A stretch of 9,852 bases of DNA, taken from assembly GCA_945872875.1 (NCBI GenBank), contig CAMCBB010000066.1:1-9852 (forward strand), read 5' to 3'. The DNA is from Flavobacterium psychrophilum. GTDB lineage: Bacteria > Bacteroidota > Bacteroidia > Flavobacteriales > Flavobacteriaceae. Position 1 is the stretch's first letter. Each line of letters opens with the position of its first letter. Both the position numbers and the translations under genes were made by a program. Of this stretch, positions 1-6,011 are shown piece after piece. The notes beneath the pieces are model-generated. The model saw only the letters and a list, made by a program, of their open reading frames with translations, was not told the origin of the DNA and made no database searches.

Positions 1-240
1 ATTGTGTTTTTTTTGCGGTTGAATATCGACGCTTTTTTTAACTAAAGTTCCACTTTTTATAATTTGTTTTAAATCATTGGTATTGTTTATTTTAACTAAT
101 TCATTGACAAAATAAGTCAACACAAAATCATCCGTAGTTTTAATTGTAATTTCAGTATTTTTTACGGCAATTACAATTCCGTCTACTGCTTCATCAAGAA
201 CGGAAACTTGATCACCAATATCAAATTTCTTTGTCGTCAT
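1..240 (-). CDS. DUF2027/Smr-domain protein, N-terminal 80 residues only (runs off the left edge)
   Basis: The frame is open from an ATG at 240 to the window edge, giving 80 residues that begin MTTKKFDIGDQVSVLDEAVD. This matches the start of the flavobacterial DUF2027 proteins: a small beta-rich, SH3-like N-terminal region with the pattern 'IGDxVSVLDE..DGIV', followed in complete members by a C-terminal Smr (small MutS-related) domain. The Smr domain would lie outside the window, so its presence is inferred from family knowledge and not seen. Smr domains are linked to nucleic-acid binding or nicking; the role of the DUF2027 type is not established. The start lies inside the 3' end of the small membrane-protein gene (20-nt overlap), which suggests translational coupling in one minus-strand operon. 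Family assignment is fairly secure; function is not. Confidence 0.75.
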   Translation of the reverse strand, partial: MTTKKFDIGDQVSVLDEAVDGIVIAVKNTEITIKTTDDFVLTYFVNELVKINNTNDLKQIIKSGTLVKKSVDIQPQKKHN

Positions 241-403
241 CTTCAGAATCTTTAGGTGGAATTTTTGCAGATAATTTTAGCATGCCATACATGAAAATTA
301 ACAACGCAATACACGTGATGAAAATATTTGGTTCGGGTGTATTTTGTTCGTAGAATGCAACAAAAATGGCAGCAACCATAATTAGAAAAAATAACTTCTT
401 CAT
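221..403 (-). CDS. Small conserved membrane protein (60 aa), upstream partner of the DUF2027/Smr gene
   Basis: This encodes 60 residues with two hydrophobic segments, about residues 1-17 (MKKLFFLIMVAAIFVAF) and 26-44 (NIFITCIALLIFMYGML), and a charged acidic tail (KDSEDDDKEI). It probably spans the inner membrane twice with a cytoplasmic C-terminus. The frame extends upstream to another ATG at 460 (79 aa), but a TAnnTTTG promoter element at 422-429 lies inside that extension and only just upstream of the ATG at 403, so I prefer the shorter form. The stop codon at 221-223 overlaps the downstream DUF2027/Smr gene by 20 nt. I recognise it only as a hypothetical protein of the sort found beside DUF2027 genes in Flavobacterium; no function is known to me. 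Confidence 0.7.
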   Translation of the reverse strand: MKKLFFLIMVAAIFVAFYEQNTPEPNIFITCIALLIFMYGMLKLSAKIPPKDSEDDDKEI

Positions 404-421
404 TGGAATCGATTTAAGTAT

Positions 422-429
422 CAAAAATA
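422..429 (-). promoter_or_regulatory. Putative -7 promoter element TATTTTTG of the small membrane-protein/DUF2027 operon
   Basis: Read on the minus strand this is TATTTTTG, an exact match to the Bacteroidota sigma-ABfr -7 consensus TAnnTTTG. It ends 18 nt before the ATG at 403, leaving a very short leader. No clear -33 TTG box is visible at the usual distance, so this rests on the -7 element and position alone. In AT-rich DNA such matches also arise by chance. Confidence 0.4.
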
Positions 430-495
430 GAAAACTAAAATTAGAATGCAGACTTTTCATAAAATATTTGTAAAATTGTACTAATTATTATTAGG

Positions 496-777
496 ATGAA
501 AAACTATATGTTGCCTTGTATGTTCAAGGAGTTTTTTGGAATGGATTGCATTGGTTGCGGTTTTCAACGCGCACTTGATTTGTTGGTGCATGGTGAATTT
601 ATTAAAGCGTTTAATATGTTTCCGGCAATATACACGTCGCTTTTGTTCTTTGTTTCGGGTGCTTATTATTTAGTTTTTTCAAATCCTAAGAATTCTAAAA
701 TAGTAGTATTTTTTGCTATCAGCAATGCAATTATTATGATTGCTTCGTATGTTTACAAAATGAAATTTCTTTTTTAA
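496..777 (+). CDS. DUF2752 family small membrane protein (93 aa)
   Basis: The N-terminus carries the DUF2752 cysteine signature: PC at residues 7-8, then DCIGCGFQRA at 17-26. This corresponds to the family pattern C-x(n)-G-x-C-x-G-C-G-x-x-R-A, with C8, C18, C21 and R25. The common proline of CPGCG is isoleucine here. Two hydrophobic segments follow (about residues 42-62 and 68-88), so it is probably an inner-membrane protein with the Cys-rich motif at the membrane edge. The biochemical role of DUF2752 is not known to me; the three cysteines could bind a metal or form a redox pair, which is inference. It starts at ATG 496; a second in-frame ATG is at 508. It is followed after 17 nt by the CCC-motif gene, so the two are probably cotranscribed. 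A near-match -7 element (AATATTTG, 463-470) lies upstream. Confidence 0.85.
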   Translation: MKNYMLPCMFKEFFGMDCIGCGFQRALDLLVHGEFIKAFNMFPAIYTSLLFFVSGAYYLVFSNPKNSKIVVFFAISNAIIMIASYVYKMKFLF

Positions 778-794
778 TATTAAAATAATAACCA

Positions 795-1133
795 ATGGAA
801 AACCAAAAATTACCCAATGCTACCGCTGTTCTTGTTCTAGGCATTTTATCAATACTAACTTGTTGTTGTTATGGATTGTTCGGATTGATTTTGGCGATAG
901 TAGGATTGTATTTAACACATAAAGATCTTATTTTGTATAATGGATCTCCAGATAAATTCATCAACTTTAGTCAGTTAAATACCGGTAAAATATTATGTAT
1001 CATCGGTATAGTATTAAATGCTATAACACTATTGTACTTTATTTGGATAATTAAAATGATTGGTTTGGATGCACTTCAAGATCCAGCATTACTTCAAGAG
1101 AGATTACAACATTTGCAGGATATGGCTCGATAA
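795..1133 (+). CDS. CCC-motif membrane protein (DUF4190-like, 112 aa)
   Basis: The N-terminus begins MENQKLPNATAVLVLGILSI and leads into a run of three cysteines at residues 23-25 (LTCCCYGLFG), the hallmark of the CCC-motif membrane proteins of Flavobacteria. Two adjacent hydrophobic stretches (about 11-22 and 26-41) flank the cysteines, followed by a polar stretch (42-63) and a second clear membrane segment (about 66-88). The C-terminal tail (91-112) is polar and likely helical. The arrangement 'SIL..CCCxG' next to a hydrophobic hairpin resembles DUF4190 and, more distantly, the CD225/dispanin pattern; this is an impression from motifs, not an alignment. The function is unknown to me. It lies 17 nt downstream of the DUF2752 gene and is followed at once by a hairpin terminator, so the two form a closed two-gene unit. 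Confidence 0.8.
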   Translation: MENQKLPNATAVLVLGILSILTCCCYGLFGLILAIVGLYLTHKDLILYNGSPDKFINFSQLNTGKILCIIGIVLNAITLLYFIWIIKMIGLDALQDPALLQERLQHLQDMAR

Positions 1134-1136
1134 CAA

Positions 1137-1173
1137 GCATAAAAAAACCGTCTTAAAGACGGTTTTTTTATGC
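1137..1173. terminator. Bidirectional intrinsic terminator between the CCC-motif gene and rocD
   Basis: This is a perfect inverted repeat: the left arm 1137-1154 and right arm 1156-1173 are exact reverse complements around one base. The functional core is CCGTC-TTAAA-GACGG, flanked by seven A on the left and seven T on the right, so a GC stem followed by a U tract forms on either strand. It begins 4 nt after the stop of the plus-strand CCC-motif gene and 12 nt beyond the stop of the minus-strand rocD, so it serves both convergent units. Confidence 0.92.
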
Positions 1174-1184
1174 TTTCTAAACTT

Positions 1185-2483
1185 TTATTCGAATTGTTTT
1201 AGCGTTTTAATAATTATAGAAACACAATCTAACAATTGCGCTTCGGTCATTACTAATGGCGGAGCAAAGCGAATGATGTTTCCGTGAGTTGGTTTTGCTA
1301 GCAGGCCGTTATCTCTCAAAGCCATGCAGATGTTCCAAGCTGTATCACTTTCTTCGGTATCGTTAATTACTATGGCGTTTAATAGTCCTTTTCCACGAAC
1401 TAAAGTTGCGATAGAAGAAGTTTTAATGTATCCACCTAATTTTTCTCTAAATAGCTTTCCAAGTACTCGAGCATTTTGAGATAGACTTTCTTTTTTTACT
1501 ACTTCCAAAGCTGCAATTGCAACGGCTCCGGCAATTGGATTTCCACCAAAAGTAGATCCGTGTTGGCCCGGTTTAATTACATTCATAATCGAATCATTTG
1601 CCAATACGGCAGATACAGGATAGGCACCACCTGATAGCGCTTTACCTAAAATTAAGATATCTGGCGCTACATAAGTACTTTGTTTTTCACAAGATTTTTC
1701 ACAGGTGCAATTTCCACAAACTGCTAATATTGAGCCTGTTCTTGCAATTCCGGTTTGCACTTCGTCAGCAATAAATAAAACATTGTTGGCTTCGCAAAGC
1801 GCTTTGGCTTTCGCCAAATAATCCTCCGCAGGCACATATACTCCAGCTTCCCCTTGAATTGGTTCTACAAGGAAACCGGCTATGTTTTTAGAGGATTGCA
1901 TTACTTTTTCTAAAGCGGCTACATCGTCATATGGGATTTTAATAAAACCAGCTGTGTAAGGTCCGAAGTTCTTTCTGGCATTTTCATCGTTAGAAAAGGA
2001 GATGATTGTTGTTGTTCTTCCGTGGAAATTTCCGTCGCAAACAATTATTTGTGCTTCGTTTTCTGGAATTCCTTTTTTCTCATAGGCCCATTTTCTACAT
2101 AGTTTCAAAGCGGTTTCTACTGCTTCGGCACCGGTATTCATGGGCAATACTTTATCAAAACCAAAATAATTGGTCACATATTCTTCGTAAACACCTAATT
2201 TGTCGTTGTAAAATGCACGTGAAGTTAGGGTTAAGGTTTGCGCTTGCTCAATCATGGCATTCACAATATCTGGATGGCAATGCCCTTGGTTTACTGCAGA
2301 ATAAGCAGAAAGGAAATCGTAATATTTCTTTCCTTCTACATCCCATACAAAAACTCCGTTACCTTTGCTAAGAACTACCGGAAGTGGGTGGTAATTGTGT
2401 GCTCCATATTTGTCTTCTAAAGCTATAGCTTCTTGTGAGCTAATTTTTTCTATAACTGACATATTTTCTTGATTTATCTGCAT
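1185..2483 (-). CDS. rocD: Ornithine aminotransferase (ornithine--oxo-acid transaminase)
   Basis: This is a cytosolic PLP enzyme that transfers the delta-amino group of ornithine to 2-oxoglutarate, giving glutamate-5-semialdehyde and glutamate (arginine/ornithine catabolism, proline synthesis). Hallmarks are [13 protein letters not shown] near residue 26, the PLP-binding turn [12 protein letters not shown] (116-127), GNFHGRT (151-157), the PLP-pyridine aspartate in ADEVQTG (D240), the Schiff-base lysine in LGKALSGG (K281), and the substrate region HGSTFGGNP (308-316). The length of 432 aa exceeds the usual ~400, partly because of a Cys-rich insertion at 256-265 (C256, C259, C261, C265) between D240 and K281. 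The start may be ATG 2483 or, closer to the family, the internal ATG at 2462 ([10 protein letters not shown]). Upstream lie a TATTTTTG element and a leader with short ORFs; downstream is a strong terminator. It appears to be transcribed separately from the DUF1697 gene 162 bp upstream. Confidence 0.95.
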   Translation of the reverse strand: MQINQENMSVIEKISSQEAIALEDKYGAHNYHPLPVVLSKGNGVFVWDVEGKKYYDFLSAYSAVNQGHCHPDIVNAMIEQAQTLTLTSRAFYNDKLGVYEEYVTNYFGFDKVLPMNTGAEAVETALKLCRKWAYEKKGIPENEAQIIVCDGNFHGRTTTIISFSNDENARKNFGPYTAGFIKIPYDDVAALEKVMQSSKNIAGFLVEPIQGEAGVYVPAEDYLAKAKALCEANNVLFIADEVQTGIARTGSILAVCGNCTCEKSCEKQSTYVAPDILILGKALSGGAYPVSAVLANDSIMNVIKPGQHGSTFGGNPIAGAVAIAALEVVKKESLSQNARVLGKLFREKLGGYIKTSSIATLVRGKGLLNAIVINDTEESDTAWNICMALRDNGLLAKPTHGNIIRFAPPLVMTEAQLLDCVSIIIKTLKQFE

Positions 2484-2543
2484 TTAGGCAGATCTTTTTA
2501 ATAAAGCCATTCCTTCTTTTGGAGAGAAATCATCCTAGGATAG

Positions 2544-2551
2544 CAAAAATA
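2544..2551 (-). promoter_or_regulatory. Putative -7 promoter element TATTTTTG of rocD
   Basis: On the minus strand this reads TATTTTTG, an exact TAnnTTTG match in the rocD upstream gap. It predicts a transcript start near 2538 and a leader of roughly 55 nt before the ATG at 2483, longer than for the other genes here. No convincing -33 TTG box is seen. The rest of the gap (about 2552-2645) is very AT-rich, with a weak AT-only hairpin at 2590-2610, and no gene is visible in it. Confidence 0.45.
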
Positions 2552-2645
2552 ACAAATAATATTACGATAATCGAAAAATTACTATTCAAAAATTATCAAA
2601 TTTATAATTTACTTAATGTAGGTTATTATATAATATTAATTTTAA

Positions 2646-3197
2646 TTAAGAAGGGAGTGTTTCAAATATTTCCAATAATTTATTAACCGTATTCCAATTT
2701 CGAATCGTTGAAATAACATTTAGATTTTTTTCAATATAACTATTGTCTAACCTAGTTTTTGCTGGAGAAATGTCGTATTTGATATAAATTCTATTTTGAT
2801 CAATATGAACCTGATCGGGTTTGATTTTACTGATTTTTAAATCATGAATGCGTTCGCTTTTTAATTCCATGGAAACAAATGAAACATAGAGTTTCTTGGT
2901 GTCTGTTTCTTTTTCGCATAAAAATGGATTGTTTTTTAAACAAACTTCTAAATCATTTTTACCAATTACTACCACAGGAACATCGTGGCCAAAGGTTTTA
3001 TAAATTTCTTGTTTGATTAAGAAACCCACTTTGGTAGGGCTTTCTTCGGGAGTTGTCACAAATACATTTCCGGATTGGATGTAGGTAATTACATTTAAAA
3101 AACCGATGCTTTCTAAAGCTGTTTTTAAGGCATCCATTTTAATCATATTATGTCCCGAAACGTTGATGCCACGAAGTAAAGCAAGGTGGGTAATCAT
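2646..3197 (-). CDS. DUF1697 domain-containing protein (183 aa)
   Basis: The family signatures are present at both ends. The N-terminal block has ALLRGINVSGHNMIKM at residues 6-21, then NVITYIQSGNVFV at about 35-47. The C-terminal block has KTRLDNSYIEKNLNV, then STIRNWNTVNKLLEI (about 163-177). The length is typical for DUF1697, a cytosolic alpha/beta family that is widespread in bacteria but without an established biochemical function. The start ATG 3197 places MITHLALLRGIN directly at the conserved N-terminus, and a TATATTTG promoter element sits 14 nt upstream. It is probably a single-gene transcript: rocD downstream has its own upstream signals, and rlmD is divergent. No coding oddities are visible. 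Confidence 0.9.
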   Translation of the reverse strand: MITHLALLRGINVSGHNMIKMDALKTALESIGFLNVITYIQSGNVFVTTPEESPTKVGFLIKQEIYKTFGHDVPVVVIGKNDLEVCLKNNPFLCEKETDTKKLYVSFVSMELKSERIHDLKISKIKPDQVHIDQNRIYIKYDISPAKTRLDNSYIEKNLNVISTIRNWNTVNKLLEIFETLPS

Positions 3198-3211
3198 AAA
3201 AGTTATTTTTT

Positions 3212-3219
3212 CAAATATA
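3212..3219 (-). promoter_or_regulatory. Putative -7 promoter element TATATTTG of the DUF1697 gene
   Basis: On the minus strand this reads TATATTTG, an exact match to the Bacteroidota TAnnTTTG element, 14 nt upstream of the ATG at 3197. It shares the 117-bp divergent intergenic region with the rlmD promoter. A -33 box is not evident. Confidence 0.5.
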
Positions 3220-3302
3220 CCAATTTCGAAGCTAATAAAATATTGAGGTAAAAAGATTTCTTATTTTTTTGCTAAACCAATATGAAAAACAAAGCAATAG
3301 TT

Positions 3303-3310
3303 TATTTTTG
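3303..3310 (+). promoter_or_regulatory. Putative -7 promoter element TATTTTTG of the rlmD cluster
   Basis: TATTTTTG is an exact TAnnTTTG match ending only 4 nt before the ATG at 3315. If used, transcription would begin at or within a few bases of the start codon, making a leaderless or nearly leaderless mRNA. It also lies within the longer reading frame that begins at ATG 3282, which argues that 3282 is not the start. Confidence 0.5.
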
Positions 3311-3314
3311 CGCT

Positions 3315-4730
3315 ATGGGAAAAAAGAAGACAGATAAAGTTATTTTTGAAAATGTTACCGTACTTGATGCCGGTGCCAAAGGAGTTTCGGTTGCAAAAGC
3401 ACCAGAAGGTCAAGTGATTTTTCTTCCAAATGTGGTGCCTGGCGATGTGGTAGATGTACAAACTTTAAAAAAGCGTAAGTCCTATTTTGAAGGAAAAGCC
3501 ATAAAATTTCATTCTTTTTCTGAACACAGAATTGAGCCTGTTTGCCAACATTTTGGTGCTTGCGGCGGATGTAAATGGCAAAACATGAACTACGAACGCC
3601 AGTTGTTTTATAAAAACCAAGAGGTTTACAACAATTTGAAACGAATAGCTAAAGTAGAGCTACCCGAATTTGAACCAATTATGGGGTCGGAAAAGCAGTT
3701 TTTTTATAGAAACAAAATGGAGTTTGGTTTTTCGGATACGCGTTGGTTAACCGAAACCGAAATCCAATCGGAAGATGCTAATTTGAGTAAAAACCCAGCT
3801 TTAGGATTTCATATTCCTAGAATGTGGGATAAGATTTTGAATATCGATAAATGCCATTTGCAAGAAGATCCTTCAAATGCTATTCGAAATACAATTCGAG
3901 AATTTGCCGTTCAAAAAGGAATGACTTTTTTCAATGCTAGAAATCACGAGGGGTTATTACGAACCTTAATGATTCGTACTGCATCTACAGGTGAAATCAT
4001 GGTATTGCTTCAGTTTTTTGAAAATGATAAAGAAAATCGAGAGTTATTATTGGATCATATTTATGAGAAGTTTCCACAAATAACCTCTTTGCAATATGTA
4101 ATTAATAGCAAGGCGAACGATACACTTTATGATCAAGATATTAAATTATTCAAAGGGAGAGATTATATTTTGGAAGAAATGGAAGGATTGCATTTTAGTA
4201 TCAATGCCAAATCGTTTTATCAAACCAATTCAGATCAAGCCTATGAATTGTATAAAATAACTAGAGATTTTGCAGGATTAACTGGTAACGAGGTTGTTTA
4301 TGATTTATATACCGGTACCGGAACCATTGCTCAGTTTGTATCTAAAAAAGCAAAAAAAGTAATTGGAGTAGAAGCAGTGCCTGAAGCTATTGCCGATGCT
4401 AAAGAAAATGCGAAACGCAATGCCATTTCCAATTGCGAGTTTTTTGTTGGTGATATGAAAAATGTGTTCAATGAAGAATTTATTGCACAACATGGCCAGC
4501 CCGATGTAATTATAACTGATCCTCCCCGAGATGGTATGCACAAAGATGTAGTAGAACAAATTATGAAAATTGCTCCGAAGCGAGTAGTTTATGTAAGCTG
4601 TAATTCGGCTACACAAGCTAGAGACTTGGCTTTAATGGATGAAAAATACAAAGTAATTCGAGTGCGTCCGGTGGATATGTTTCCACAAACGCATCATGTG
4701 GAAAATGTTGTACTTTTGGAGTTGAAATAA
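3315..4730 (+). CDS. rlmD: 23S rRNA (uracil-5)-methyltransferase, RumA/RlmD family
   Basis: This is a SAM-dependent enzyme forming 5-methyluridine in 23S rRNA (U1939 in E. coli numbering for RlmD). The 471-aa product from ATG 3315 starts with a TRAM RNA-binding domain (about residues 5-65). A [4Fe-4S] cysteine set follows: C77, C83 and C86 (CQHFGACGGC) plus C180 (DKCHL). The C-terminal Rossmann methyltransferase has FYQTNSDQA (301-309), the SAM loop DLYTGTGT (330-337), the DPPRDG motif (402-407) and the catalytic nucleophile C429 in VYVSCNSATQARDL. Every catalytic element is intact. An upstream ATG at 3282 would add 11 residues but contains the likely promoter. The DUF6452 and DUF6048 genes follow closely, so it heads a three-gene unit, an order I recall from other Flavobacteriaceae. 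The paralogous target U747 (RlmC) cannot be excluded from sequence alone. Confidence 0.93.
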   Translation: MGKKKTDKVIFENVTVLDAGAKGVSVAKAPEGQVIFLPNVVPGDVVDVQTLKKRKSYFEGKAIKFHSFSEHRIEPVCQHFGACGGCKWQNMNYERQLFYKNQEVYNNLKRIAKVELPEFEPIMGSEKQFFYRNKMEFGFSDTRWLTETEIQSEDANLSKNPALGFHIPRMWDKILNIDKCHLQEDPSNAIRNTIREFAVQKGMTFFNARNHEGLLRTLMIRTASTGEIMVLLQFFENDKENRELLLDHIYEKFPQITSLQYVINSKANDTLYDQDIKLFKGRDYILEEMEGLHFSINAKSFYQTNSDQAYELYKITRDFAGLTGNEVVYDLYTGTGTIAQFVSKKAKKVIGVEAVPEAIADAKENAKRNAISNCEFFVGDMKNVFNEEFIAQHGQPDVIITDPPRDGMHKDVVEQIMKIAPKRVVYVSCNSATQARDLALMDEKYKVIRVRPVDMFPQTHHVENVVLLELK

Positions 4731-4745
4731 TTTGAATACAGTTTT

Positions 4746-5273
4746 ATGAAAAAAATATTTTTATTTCTATTAATATCCTTCTCTTTCCTTTCCTGTGAAA
4801 AGGACGATATTTGCGATGCAACTACACCAACTACACCAAGATTAGTTATTGAATTTTATGATTATTCAATTACTACTCCTACATTAAAAAGTCTAACCAA
4901 TCTTAAGGCGGTTGCTTCTGGAATGACTGAAGGGGTTGTTTTTAATGCCACTTTACCTGTTATAAATCCATCTCGTTATTTATCAAATAGCAATAAAATA
5001 TATCTTCCCTTAAATCCTTCTGCTACAACCACAACCTATTCGTTGAAATATGATTTTGGTGGCGCGTCAGAAAATGAAGATGTCGTAACTTATAATTATA
5101 CCACTCAAGAAGTCTATATTTCTAGAGCATGTGGATTTAAGTATTTATTTAATTTAACCAATACCAGTTCCAATATACTAACTGTAGATAGCAATAATTG
5201 GATAAAAAATATAATCATAGCAAAACCTAATCTAGAATCTGAAAATGAAGTACATATTAAAATGTTTTTTTAG
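4746..5273 (+). CDS. DUF6452 family lipoprotein (175 aa)
   Basis: The N-terminus is a lipoprotein signal: MKK, a hydrophobic core (residues 4-15), and the lipobox FLSC with C17 as the acylated residue, followed by EKDD. The mature start, CEKDDIC..TTP.LVIEFYD, is the DUF6452 signature. The remainder is Ser/Thr/Asn-rich with predicted beta character and a conserved-looking SRACGFKYLFNL near residue 125, ending in a strand (EVHIKMFF). It is probably anchored in the outer or inner membrane on the periplasmic face; no function is known to me. The TTPTTP at about residues 26-31 comes from a 9-nt tandem duplication. It starts 15 nt after rlmD and overlaps the next gene by 29 nt, so translation of the two is probably coupled. 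Confidence 0.88.
   Translation: MKKIFLFLLISFSFLSCEKDDICDATTPTTPRLVIEFYDYSITTPTLKSLTNLKAVASGMTEGVVFNATLPVINPSRYLSNSNKIYLPLNPSATTTTYSLKYDFGGASENEDVVTYNYTTQEVYISRACGFKYLFNLTNTSSNILTVDSNNWIKNIIIAKPNLESENEVHIKMFF
4821..4838 (+). repeat. Two tandem copies of ACTACACCA inside the DUF6452 gene
   Basis: Positions 4821-4829 and 4830-4838 are identical 9-mers in frame, encoding TTP twice just after the lipidation region. This looks like a small slippage duplication in the linker behind the lipid anchor. Confidence 0.8.
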
Positions 5274-6003
5274 TTTATTCTTGGTTTTGTGTTCGCTAAC
5301 AACGCTGGCACAAAAAGCTGCAATAAAAGATTCAACAGCTGTGAAAAAGGATAGCGTGAAGCCTAAAACCGAGCGCTATGGTTTGCGCGTTGGTGTGGAT
5401 ATGTATAAATTCACAAGATCTTTATACGACAAAAATTACAAAGGATTAGAACTAGTAGGGGATTTTAAATTTACAAGAAGACATTATTTGGCTGCCGAAA
5501 TTGGAAATGAAAATATCACCGTTGCCGACGATCAGTTGAATTTTACTACAAACGGTACTTATCTTAAAGTCGGATTTGATTATAATTCCTACGAAAATTG
5601 GTTGGGAATGAATAACATGATTTATGTGGGAATGCGTTATGGAGTAAGTGGCTTTAACCAAACATTAAATAGTTATTCTATTTATTATGCTAATAATTAT
5701 TTTCCAAAACCAATTATTGAATCAGGAGAAAAATTTGATGGTTTGTCTGCACAATGGTTAGAAGTTGTAGCTGGAGTTAAAGCGGAATTATTCCGTAATT
5801 TATACCTTGGATTTAGTTTTAGAATGAATCATTTGATTACGAATAAAACACCCGAAAACTTCGATAACTTATATATTCCTGGGTTCAATAGAACTTACGA
5901 AGGAAAATTTGGAGCAGGATTTAATTACAGCGTTTCTTACTTTTTACCGTTGTATAAAAAAACGCTAAAAAATAAATCTAAAGAAGTAACCCCGAAAAAA
6001 TAA
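5245..6003 (+). CDS. DUF6048 family protein, probable outer-membrane beta-barrel (252 aa)
   Basis: A signal peptide is clear: MKYILKC, a hydrophobic core, and an LTTLAQ cleavage region near residue 23. After a Lys/Asp-rich linker comes ERYGLRVGVDMYKFTRSLYD (about 43-62), typical of DUF6048, then alternating hydrophobic/polar strands with aromatic ends (DFKFTRRHYLAAEIGNE, YLKVGFDYNSYENWLG, MIYVGMRYGVSGF, WLEVVAGVKAELFRNLYLGFSFRMN). A final strand, FGAGFNYSVSYFLPLYKK, precedes a basic tail. This suggests an outer-membrane barrel of about 8-10 strands; that topology is inference. The family's function is unknown to me. It begins 29 nt inside the DUF6452 gene, and the two families commonly sit together, so a lipoprotein-barrel partnership is plausible. 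The stop lies 8 bp from the convergent serine-hydrolase stop, with no hairpin between. Confidence 0.88.
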   Translation: MKYILKCFFSLFLVLCSLTTLAQKAAIKDSTAVKKDSVKPKTERYGLRVGVDMYKFTRSLYDKNYKGLELVGDFKFTRRHYLAAEIGNENITVADDQLNFTTNGTYLKVGFDYNSYENWLGMNNMIYVGMRYGVSGFNQTLNSYSIYYANNYFPKPIIESGEKFDGLSAQWLEVVAGVKAELFRNLYLGFSFRMNHLITNKTPENFDNLYIPGFNRTYEGKFGAGFNYSVSYFLPLYKKTLKNKSKEVTPKK

Positions 6004-6011
6004 TCCCCAGA

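Larger units (their letters stand above)
3198..3314. promoter_or_regulatory. Divergent promoter region between DUF1697 and rlmD
   Basis: These 117 bp separate two start codons facing away from each other and contain one exact TAnnTTTG element on each strand (3212-3219 minus, 3303-3310 plus). Each box is less than 15 nt from its start codon, so both transcripts should have very short or no leaders. No operator-like inverted repeat is visible between them. Confidence 0.5.

Noticed and set aside
404..460. 19-residue N-terminal extension of the small membrane protein from ATG 460
   Set aside because: It contains the TATTTTTG promoter element at 422-429, and ATG 403 gives a normal small membrane-protein N-terminus.
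1060..1287. Plus-strand reading frame running through the terminator into rocD
   Set aside because: It overlaps two convincing genes in other frames, crosses the hairpin terminator, and has no recognisable protein features.
2006..2371. Plus-strand reading frame antisense to rocD
   Set aside because: It is a shadow of the strongly conserved rocD coding sequence, with no promoter or domain.
2590..2610. AT-only hairpin (7-bp arms, 7-nt loop) downstream of the DUF1697 gene
   Set aside because: There are no GC pairs in the stem; such palindromes are expected by chance in this AT-rich gap, so I do not call it a terminator.
3282..3314. 11-residue N-terminal extension of RlmD from ATG 3282
   Set aside because: It contains the TATTTTTG element at 3303-3310; the conserved protein begins naturally at MGKKKTDK.
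4305..4616. Minus-strand reading frames antisense to rlmD
   Set aside because: They are complementary to the methyltransferase catalytic region and have low-complexity, unlikely protein sequence.
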